The notes beneath the pieces were generated by a model. That model was given only the letters and a program-made list of their open reading frames with translations. It was not told where the DNA came from and did no database searches. The translations under genes were made by a program, and so were the position numbers. From contig CAJBQQ010000218.1 in assembly GCA_903957805.1 (NCBI GenBank), positions 1 to 5,523 of the forward strand: a stretch of 5,523 nt of DNA. Direction: 5' to 3'. This DNA comes from an uncultured Pseudomonadota bacterium. Its GTDB lineage: Bacteria; Pseudomonadota; Gammaproteobacteria; Burkholderiales; Nitrosomonadaceae. Shown in pieces: positions 1 to 5,175 of the stretch (its first letter is position 1; every line of letters begins with the position of its first letter).

Positions 1-49
<49 letters not shown>

Positions 50-89
50 GATTTAGACAAAGACACCAAAGGCTTTTAAATAATGTTGA

Positions 90-2297
90 TCAGCCTTCTG
101 TATCCAGAAAGCTACGCAAGCGTTCAGAGCGTGAGGGATGACGTAACTTACGTAGCGCCTTGGCCTCAATCTGACGAATGCGTTCACGCGTTACATCAAA
201 CTGCTTACCTACTTCTTCTAAAGTATGGTCGGTATTCATCTCTATGCCGAATCTCATGCGAAGCACCTTTGCTTCGCGTGGCGTCAATGAATCCAGGATG
301 TCTTTAGTAACCCCACGCAAACTGGCATAAACTGCGGCATCTGCAGGTGCCATCGTGGCTGAATCCTCTATAAAATCACTCAGATGAGAATCTTCATCAT
401 CGCCGATAGGTGTTTCCATAGAAATGGGTTCTTTGGAAATCTTGAGGATTTTTCGAATCTTTTCCTCAGGCATTTCCATCTTCTGCGCCAGTAATGCGGG
501 TTCCGGCTCTTGTCCTGTTTCCTGCAAAATTTGCCGTGAAATACGGTTCATCTTGTTGATGGTCTCAATCATATGGACCGGGATACGGATGGTGCGCGCT
601 TGGTCGGCGATGGATCGAGTGATGGCCTGTCGGATCCACCAAGTGGCATACGTTGAGAATTTGTAACCACGCCGATATTCAAATTTGTCCACCGCCTTCA
701 TCAGACCAATATTTCCCTCCTGAATAAGGTCAAGAAATTGTAGTCCGCGATTCGTGTATTTCTTAGCAATGGAGATCACTAACCGCAAATTGGCTTCGGT
801 CATCTCCCGCTTGGCGCGGCGGGCTTTCGCCTCACCCGTGGACATGCGACGATTGATTTCCTTTAGCTCCTTGATTGGAATACCAACCAGTTTCTGCAGA
901 GCCAGCAGGTTTTGCTGCTGTTCAATAACAGCAGGCTGGTACCGTTTCAAAGCAAGGCCGTGCGGCTTGTCAGTCGCCGCCTCCTGCGCAGCCCAGTCGA
1001 GGTTACTCTCATTCCCAGGAAATACCTTGATGAAGTGATTACGCGGCATTCCCGCTTTAACAACACACAACTCCATGATTTTACGCTCAAAACTACGCAC
1101 CTCCTCCACCAACCCCCGCTGAGCATCACAAAGCCTTTCCACCATCTTGGCAGAGAAGCGGATCCCCATGAGTTCAGTTGAGATATGCTCCTGTATCTCC
1201 TTATAGGCCTTGCTGGCTGATCCCTTTTTCGCCAATACCTTTTTCATCTCGGCATATGCCTGATAAATTACAGCGAAACGTTCCAGTGAATCGGCCTTCA
1301 GTTTGAGCAAATTGGCACTAGCCACTGCGACGCTATCCTCATCGTCCACTTCCTCCGCACCTAACTCCTGCTCCAATGATTCATCAGAAATCTCTTCGTT
1401 GATGATTTCCTCCGCATTAGGGTCAAGTAGTCCATCTACCAGCTCATCAATCCGCATCTCATCATGCGCAACTTTTGTAGCTAGATCTAGAATCCCTGCT
1501 ATGGTGGTAGGGCACGCGGAAATAGCCTGGATCATATGCTTTAACCCATCTTCAATGCGCTTTGCTATCTCGATTTCACCTTCGCGCGTAAGTAGCTCTA
1601 CGGAGCCCATCTCACGCATGTACATGCGTACTGGATCGGTAGTGCGGCCAAATTCTGAGTCTACCGTAGAGAGCGCCGCTTCAGCTTCCTCTACCACATC
1701 CTCATCGGTCACTGTCGGCGTTGCTTCTGACATCAGCAACGTTTCCGCATCTGGCGCCTCATCATAAACAGAGATGCCCATGTCGTTGATCATGCTGATG
1801 ATACCTTCGATCTGCTCGGCATCCAGCATGTCGTCTGGGAGATGATCATTAATCTCTGCATAGGTCAGGTAACCGCGTTCCTTGCCCTGTACGATGAGAT
1901 TCTTAAGACGCATACGCCGCGCTTCAATGTCCTGCGGCGCAGCCTGTGCCTTCTCAGTATCCTGCACACCCCCAATAGCAACCTTAGGTGCACTGACCTT
2001 GGTCGCCTTGGTGGCGCGTGGCTTTAATTCCTTGACCGCCATCACTGCCTTAGCGATTTCGGAGACGCTGGCAGATGCCTTCGCAGCTTGTGAAATTTCT
2101 TTCTTTGTTGTTTTAGCCGTTTTTTTTGCTGGTATTTTTTCTATCACCTTTGGCGAGGCTTTAACTACACCCTTTGCTTCCTTGTTCAATAATGCCCCAC
2201 TTTTGTCTGCACGACGGGCTGCGGTCTTGACTGCCGGAGTCGTCACTTTAGCTTTTACTTTTGTTGCTGCTTTTACCTGCGTTTTTGCCTTTACCAT
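90..2297 (-). CDS. rpoD: RNA polymerase primary sigma factor RpoD (sigma-70)
   Basis: This is the housekeeping sigma factor that directs RNA polymerase to -10/-35 promoters. From the ATG at 2297 it has 735 residues, against 613 in E. coli. In order: a Lys/Ala-rich low-complexity extension (about 1-120); region 1.1 (about 124-186, with GYLTYAEINDHLPDD); an acidic linker; region 1.2 (about 218-232, TTDPVRMYMREMG); a non-conserved region with an acidic stretch (about 295-322); region 2 (about 500-566, including QFLDLIQEGNIGLMKAVDKF and the -10-reading YATWWIRQAI); region 3 with the sigma finger GDDEDSHLSDFIED (about 633-646); and the region 4.2 helix-turn-helix (about 692-726, VTRERIRQIEAKALRKL). 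An in-frame TTG at 2309 would add four residues, but it has no ribosome binding site, whereas the ATG has GGGA six bases upstream. It is the last protein gene of the operon, 85 nt after dnaG. The conserved regions are intact. Confidence 0.97.
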   Translation of the reverse strand: MVKAKTQVKAATKVKAKVTTPAVKTAARRADKSGALLNKEAKGVVKASPKVIEKIPAKKTAKTTKKEISQAAKASASVSEIAKAVMAVKELKPRATKATKVSAPKVAIGGVQDTEKAQAAPQDIEARRMRLKNLIVQGKERGYLTYAEINDHLPDDMLDAEQIEGIISMINDMGISVYDEAPDAETLLMSEATPTVTDEDVVEEAEAALSTVDSEFGRTTDPVRMYMREMGSVELLTREGEIEIAKRIEDGLKHMIQAISACPTTIAGILDLATKVAHDEMRIDELVDGLLDPNAEEIINEEISDESLEQELGAEEVDDEDSVAVASANLLKLKADSLERFAVIYQAYAEMKKVLAKKGSASKAYKEIQEHISTELMGIRFSAKMVERLCDAQRGLVEEVRSFERKIMELCVVKAGMPRNHFIKVFPGNESNLDWAAQEAATDKPHGLALKRYQPAVIEQQQNLLALQKLVGIPIKELKEINRRMSTGEAKARRAKREMTEANLRLVISIAKKYTNRGLQFLDLIQEGNIGLMKAVDKFEYRRGYKFSTYATWWIRQAITRSIADQARTIRIPVHMIETINKMNRISRQILQETGQEPEPALLAQKMEMPEEKIRKILKISKEPISMETPIGDDEDSHLSDFIEDSATMAPADAAVYASLRGVTKDILDSLTPREAKVLRMRFGIEMNTDHTLEEVGKQFDVTRERIRQIEAKALRKLRHPSRSERLRSFLDTEG

Positions 2298-2303
2298 GTC
2301 GAT

Positions 2304-2307
2304 TCCC
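2304..2307 (-). promoter_or_regulatory. weak ribosome binding site deciding the rpoD start
   Basis: GGGA lies six bases before the ATG at 2297. The alternative in-frame TTG at 2309-2307 overlaps this site and has only AT-rich sequence without a purine tract upstream, so the ATG is the better start. Confidence 0.5.
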
Positions 2308-2330
2308 AAATAATAAGCACGCTTGAATCT

Positions 2331-2357
2331 AAAAAAACTTCAATTGTACCAAAGTTC
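2331..2357 (-). terminator. AU-rich hairpin plus T-tract in the dnaG-rpoD gap, possible attenuator
   Basis: On the minus strand GAACTTT (2357-2351) can pair with GAAGTTT (2341-2335), with G-U pairs at both ends and a 9-nt loop. The T-tract continues to 2331, giving seven consecutive T (2337-2331), the first three inside the stem. This has the shape of an intrinsic terminator, but the stem has only one G-C pair. Full termination here would cut off rpoD, so at most partial termination or an RNA-processing site is plausible. TTGAA (2343-2339) could instead pair with TTCAA (2327-2323), which would exclude the first hairpin. Folding was judged by eye. Confidence 0.25.
2343..2351 (-). promoter_or_regulatory. 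extended -10-like element upstream of rpoD
   Basis: TGGTACAAT on the minus strand fits the extended -10 pattern TGnTATAAT with one mismatch. No -35-like hexamer lies 16 to 18 bp upstream (the sequence there is A-rich). If active, transcription would start near 2336 and give rpoD a leader of about 40 nt. Internal rpoD promoters are established in the E. coli operon; their presence here is inferred. Confidence 0.35.
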
Positions 2358-2382
2358 GGACACACTTTTTGCCTAGTCGCCT

Positions 2383-4149
2383 TCAAGATAACATTAATCT
2401 TTGATACTCCAGCCGTTCCTCTGAAGTAAGCGCGCTAAGAGATTTGCTGTGTAGCTCAGTCATCCGTTTTTTGCGTTGCATGTCCCGGAGTCGTGCAAGT
2501 GCCCCTGAAAATTCAGCTTCTAGATCAATGCTCTCATCCCAGGTGAGCGTCTCACTCTCAGCTTTTTCCAATAGTGCCCGATGAGGACTATCATGAAAAT
2601 AAGTGATTATCGAAGACACCCCCTTGCCCTCTTGAATATGGGGATAACTATCGATGAATTCAACTAGTGCCGCTACTGCTGCCATTTCTTCGGTGGATTC
2701 ACCCGGTCCCGCAAGTAATCCTCTTTCAAGTTTATGAATATATCCCGGACTATGCAGCAATACTTGCATCAACCATCGGTATGGAGAGGCAGGTGTTGGC
2801 CGTGGCACCCTAGCCCTGGATTGCGGAGATGCGACGCGCCTGATTTGCAACAAATCCTCTAACTCTCCTTGGCTGGCACCACTGAGTTCGGCAAGTCGCT
2901 TTAACAACATCAAGGCCAGCATCGGCGCAGCCACTTGCGCAAGTAATGGCTTTACCGCTTGCACAAGCTTTGCACGACCTTCACTAGTTTGCAGGTCAGC
3001 TCTCCCAGACAACTCCTTGAACAGAAATGCAGACAGTGGCAATGCCTGGCCGAGCATTTCCTCGAAAGCATTCTTACCAGCCTTACGGATATAGCTGTCT
3101 GGATCCTCACCCTCAGGCAGAAACAGAAAGCTCAGACTCTTACCATCAACGAGCTGAGCCAAACTATTCTCCAGCGCACGCCAGGCTGCCTTTCTGCCGG
3201 CCTTGTCGCCATCGAAACAGAAGACTACATCATCAGTTTGACGCAGAAGTTTCTGAATGTGGTAGGGCGTAGTGGCAGTTCCCAGAGTAGCTACCGCATA
3301 GTTAACACCGTGCTGCGAAAGTGCCACCACATCCATGTAACCTTCCACCACTACAACTCTCCCAGCTTCACGGATGGCCTTACGTGCGCCGAACAAGTTA
3401 TAAAGCTCACGACCCTTTTCAAATAACGGTGTTTCGGGAGAGTTTAGATACTTTGGCTCACCCTGCTCCAAGACACGTCCACCAAAACCCACAATCATCC
3501 CCTTCTGATTGAGAATGGGGAACATGATACGGTCACGAAAACGGTCATAGCGTTTACCATCGTCGTTCTCAACCACCAATCCCGTCTCAACTAGCGGGTC
3601 TATTGGGGCCTTTACTTGGTAATCTGAAAACACCTCGGCTAGATTTTGCCAACCTGCAGGCGCATAGCCGATCGCAAAGCGTGAAGCAGTTTCCCCCGTC
3701 AATCCACGTTTTTTCAAGTAAGTGACCGCACTTTCAGAATGTTTGAGTTGATCTCGATAAAATCTCGTGGCGACACTCATCACCTCAAACAGGTTTTGTG
3801 AGGAACTCCCTGTTCTTTGTTCTGTAGATTCAGATACTCCGGGATGGAGTTCTGACTGCTGTGTGGGAACCTGGATCCCAACGCGGTCCGCCAAGTCATT
3901 AACTGCTTCGATAAAGTTTAGTCCGCCATACTCCATCATGAAGCCAACAGCGCTGCCGTGGGCACCACAACCAAAACAGTGATAGAACTGCTTAGTGGGA
4001 CTTACAGTGAATGAAGGCGTCTTCTCGCTGTGGAATGGACAACAGGCGCTGTAATTTGTCCCTGCTTTCTTAAGCGGCACGTGGCGTTCAATGACATCGA
4101 TGATGTCGACACGGTTGAGCAGATCCTGAATGAACGACTGGGGGATCAT
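2383..4149 (-). CDS. dnaG: DNA primase DnaG
   Basis: Primase makes the short RNA primers for leading- and lagging-strand DNA synthesis, working with the replicative helicase DnaB. The 588-residue protein is close to the E. coli length (581). The N-terminal CHC2 zinc-binding domain has C37, H40, C58 and C61 (CPFH and CFGC). A polar Ser/Gln-rich linker (about 96-120) leads to the catalytic core, with YDRFRDRIMFP (201-211) and a TOPRIM domain: E269 in VVVEGYMDV and the metal-binding D313 and D315 in FDGDKAGR. The C-terminal part (about 450-588) is the less conserved DnaB-binding region. The start is the ATG at 4149, because a TAA stop lies immediately upstream in frame and MIPQSFIQDLL aligns with the usual DnaG N-terminus. 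There is no Shine-Dalgarno: the preceding bases are pyrimidine-rich (CTTCATCCCCCATAA). Poor translation fits the low primase level known from E. coli. Confidence 0.97.
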   Translation of the reverse strand: MIPQSFIQDLLNRVDIIDVIERHVPLKKAGTNYSACCPFHSEKTPSFTVSPTKQFYHCFGCGAHGSAVGFMMEYGGLNFIEAVNDLADRVGIQVPTQQSELHPGVSESTEQRTGSSSQNLFEVMSVATRFYRDQLKHSESAVTYLKKRGLTGETASRFAIGYAPAGWQNLAEVFSDYQVKAPIDPLVETGLVVENDDGKRYDRFRDRIMFPILNQKGMIVGFGGRVLEQGEPKYLNSPETPLFEKGRELYNLFGARKAIREAGRVVVVEGYMDVVALSQHGVNYAVATLGTATTPYHIQKLLRQTDDVVFCFDGDKAGRKAAWRALENSLAQLVDGKSLSFLFLPEGEDPDSYIRKAGKNAFEEMLGQALPLSAFLFKELSGRADLQTSEGRAKLVQAVKPLLAQVAAPMLALMLLKRLAELSGASQGELEDLLQIRRVASPQSRARVPRPTPASPYRWLMQVLLHSPGYIHKLERGLLAGPGESTEEMAAVAALVEFIDSYPHIQEGKGVSSIITYFHDSPHRALLEKAESETLTWDESIDLEAEFSGALARLRDMQRKKRMTELHSKSLSALTSEERLEYQRLMLS

Positions 4150-4212
4150 TTATGGGGGATGAAGCTAATAATATTTCAGATGGATTGCGAGTAAGTGCAG
4201 GAAATTCATCTG

Positions 4213-4218
4213 ATTATA
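4213..4218 (-). promoter_or_regulatory. TATAAT box, candidate internal promoter for dnaG-rpoD
   Basis: A perfect -10 hexamer lies 63 nt before the dnaG ATG. The best -35 match is TTGTTT (4243-4238) at a long 19-bp spacing, so the match is incomplete. A start near 4206 would give a leader of about 57 nt. Its place in an unusually long within-operon gap supports a role, but AT-rich gaps can produce this hexamer by chance. Confidence 0.35.
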
Positions 4219-4232
4219 GGACAATTTATGAT

Positions 4233-4248
4233 GGCACAAACAAGTGCC
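4233..4248 (-). other. small hairpin in the yqeY-dnaG gap
   Basis: GGCAC (4248-4244) pairs with GTGCC (4237-4233) around the 6-nt loop TTGTTT. No T-tract follows, so this is not an intrinsic terminator. In the mRNA it could act as a processing or stability element. The E. coli operon has a terminator before dnaG, at the equivalent place. Confidence 0.25.
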
Positions 4249-4305
4249 TGAGCCCCATTGTGTTTGGGTTTGTCACTATAACCGTCTGAACAGATACGGA
4301 AATGA

Positions 4306-4321
4306 CTTCCATAAAAGGAAG
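4306..4321 (-). other. small hairpin just after the yqeY stop
   Basis: CTTCC (4321-4317) pairs with GGAAG (4310-4306) around TTTTAT, 11 nt downstream of the yqeY stop codon. The following TCATTTCC is not a convincing T-tract. It may protect the 3' end of a processed rpsU-yqeY transcript or may be chance. Confidence 0.2.
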
Positions 4322-4332
4322 ATAAGGCTATA

Positions 4333-4779
4333 TTAGGCTGAGAGTTTCGCCTTAACCAGAGAAGATACTTTGCCCATATCAGCACGCCCAGCAAGTTTGG
4401 GCTTTAGGAGCGCCATCACCTTACCCATATCTTGCTGACCCTGAGCACCAGTCGCGGCAATGGCCTCAACCAATGCTTCCTCTACCTCAGAGTCGCTCAG
4501 TGCTTGTGGCATATAAGTCTGCAATACATCCACTTCATACTTTTCAGCATCAGCCAGATCCATCCGCTTTGCGGCCTCATACTGGCTAATGGAGTCTCTA
4601 CGCTGCTTGAGCATTTTCTCAATCACCGCAACGACAGCAGCGTCATCTAGTTCAATGCGCTCATCCACCTCGCGTTGCTTGATCGCAGCTTGCAATAACC
4701 GGATGGCATCACGACGCTTGTTATCACCCGCACGCATCGCGGCCTTCATGTCTTCAGTGATCTGCTGTCTGAGACTCAT
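4333..4779 (-). CDS. yqeY: GatB/YqeY-domain protein
   Basis: This 148-residue protein has the usual length and pattern of the YqeY family: MSLRQQITEDMKAAMRAGD at the start, the charged helix pair RLLQAAIKQREVDERIEL (about 27-44), QRRDSISQYE (59-68) and YMPQALSDSEV (89-99). The C-terminal helices resemble the tail domain of GatB and contain a tandem motif, DMGKV at 117-121 and again at 134-138, each followed by a Lys-rich helix. The GatB tail contacts tRNA in the amidotransferase, so a tRNA-related role is often supposed, but the function of free-standing YqeY is not established. The ATG at 4779 is chosen because an in-frame TGA lies 15 nt upstream with no other start between. No Shine-Dalgarno precedes it (TGATCAAAATTTATT). 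It lies between rpsU and dnaG, as in other Betaproteobacteria. Confidence 0.93.
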   Translation of the reverse strand: MSLRQQITEDMKAAMRAGDNKRRDAIRLLQAAIKQREVDERIELDDAAVVAVIEKMLKQRRDSISQYEAAKRMDLADAEKYEVDVLQTYMPQALSDSEVEEALVEAIAATGAQGQQDMGKVMALLKPKLAGRADMGKVSSLVKAKLSA

Positions 4780-4823
4780 AATAAATTTTGATCATTACTT
4801 TGGAGTCCAACTTCACGCCGAAT
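4776..4823 (-). CDS. candidate 15-codon leader ORF overlapping yqeY (speculative)
   Basis: Ten bases after the AGGAGG at 4839-4834 on the minus strand is an ATT codon (4823-4821). It opens a 15-codon frame ending at a TGA (4778-4776) that shares ATGA with the yqeY start. The product would be (I/M)RREVGLQSNDQNLL. ATT is a very rare start (known for infC), so the call rests only on spacing and overlap. A TTG (4830-4828) is only three bases from the AGGAGG and would give just five codons. Translational coupling through this frame would explain how yqeY is translated without its own Shine-Dalgarno. Confidence 0.2.
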   Translation of the reverse strand: MRREVGLQSNDQNLL

Positions 4824-4833
4824 GCTGCAATTT

Positions 4834-4839
4834 CCTCCT
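4834..4839 (-). promoter_or_regulatory. strong orphan Shine-Dalgarno AGGAGG in the rpsU-yqeY gap
   Basis: AGGAGG is the closest match to the anti-Shine-Dalgarno noted in any intergenic gap of the window, yet it lies 54 nt before the yqeY ATG, with no ATG or GTG at a usable distance. It may serve the 15-codon ATT frame described separately or be a standby ribosome site. Confidence 0.45.
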
Positions 4840-4851
4840 AACCAACAGATA

Positions 4852-5064
4852 CTAATAAAGTTTTGGTGGGAGCAATTGACTGCGCAGGCGCTTGTATGTA
4901 CGTTTGACCGCAGCAGCAAGCTTACGTTTGCGTTCAGCGGTTGGCTTCTCGTAAAACTCTCTGGCGCGTAAGTCGGTTAACAGCCCAGTTTTTTCTATGG
5001 TACGCTTGAAACGTCGCATAGCGACTTCGAACGGCTCATTTTCCTTAACTTTAATAGTCGTCAT
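4852..5064 (-). CDS. rpsU: 30S ribosomal protein S21
   Basis: S21 (bS21) is a small, very basic protein of the 30S platform, close to the 3' end of 16S rRNA, where it supports translation initiation. The 70-residue product has the usual length and hallmarks: KVKENEPFEVAMRRFKR near the N-terminus, a central REFYEKPTAERKRKLAAAVKR, and the C-terminal ending RSQLLPPKLY. The ATG at 5064 is preceded by Shine-Dalgarno sequences and fits the family start MTTIKVKENEPFE. It is the first gene of the operon, directly behind a near-consensus promoter, and is followed by yqeY after 72 nt. Being promoter-proximal with a good ribosome site, it should be made in the largest amount, as expected for a ribosomal protein. 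Confidence 0.97.
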   Translation of the reverse strand: MTTIKVKENEPFEVAMRRFKRTIEKTGLLTDLRAREFYEKPTAERKRKLAAAVKRTYKRLRSQLLPPKLY

Positions 5065-5074
5065 GAAGATGCAG

Positions 5075-5085
5075 TCCTTTCCTTA
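5075..5085 (-). promoter_or_regulatory. double ribosome binding site of rpsU
   Basis: TAAGGA (5085-5080) and AAAGGA (5080-5075) follow one another. The second is ten bases before the rpsU ATG, at a slightly long but usable spacing. Neither yqeY nor dnaG has a comparable site next to its start. Confidence 0.6.
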
Positions 5086-5124
5086 AAATATTAGTCGAAG
5101 GGTGTAATGTGAAGAAAGCCTAGC

Positions 5125-5133
5125 ATTATATCA
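5125..5133 (-). promoter_or_regulatory. extended -10 promoter of the rpsU-yqeY-dnaG-rpoD operon
   Basis: TGATATAAT on the minus strand is a perfect extended -10 element (TGnTATAAT). No good -35 hexamer is present; TTTAAT lies at a 17-bp spacing, which is typical when the extended -10 compensates. The predicted start is near 5118-5120, giving a leader of about 55 nt before rpsU. It lies in the 111-bp gap shared with the divergent tsaD, in the orientation and place expected for the main operon promoter. Confidence 0.65.
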
Positions 5134-5175
5134 GCATGAATCTTATTATTAAAGAGTAATTCCTCCACCACTCCC

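Noticed and set aside
1303..2313. Long plus-strand reading frames opposite rpoD (for example 1303-1767 and 1882-2313)
   Set aside because: They are antisense to the acidic and Lys/Ala-rich parts of rpoD. Their Ser/Ala/Phe-rich products reflect the reverse complement of biased codons and match no family I recognise.
2381..2387. CTTGAAG at the end of dnaG, resembling the sigma-32 -35 element
   Set aside because: No CCCCAT-like -10 follows at 11 to 16 bp, so a heat-shock promoter is not supported despite the E. coli precedent of one upstream of rpoD.
2959..3426. Plus-strand reading frame of 155 codons opposite dnaG
   Set aside because: It overlaps the conserved TOPRIM region of dnaG on the other strand and shows no recognisable domain, so it is a shadow.
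4281..4290. ACCGTCTGAA on the plus strand, one base off the Neisseria DNA uptake sequence GCCGTCTGAA
   Set aside because: A single nine-of-ten match, with no second copy noticed and no other sign of Neisseria; most likely chance.
4206..4394. Minus-strand frame of 62 codons across the yqeY end and the yqeY-dnaG gap
   Set aside because: It overlaps the well-supported yqeY C-terminus in another frame and has no family resemblance.
5136..5159. ATG-started frame of seven codons (MNLIIKE) upstream of tsaD
   Set aside because: It has no Shine-Dalgarno, is out of frame with tsaD, does not overlap its start, and is too short to support as a leader peptide.
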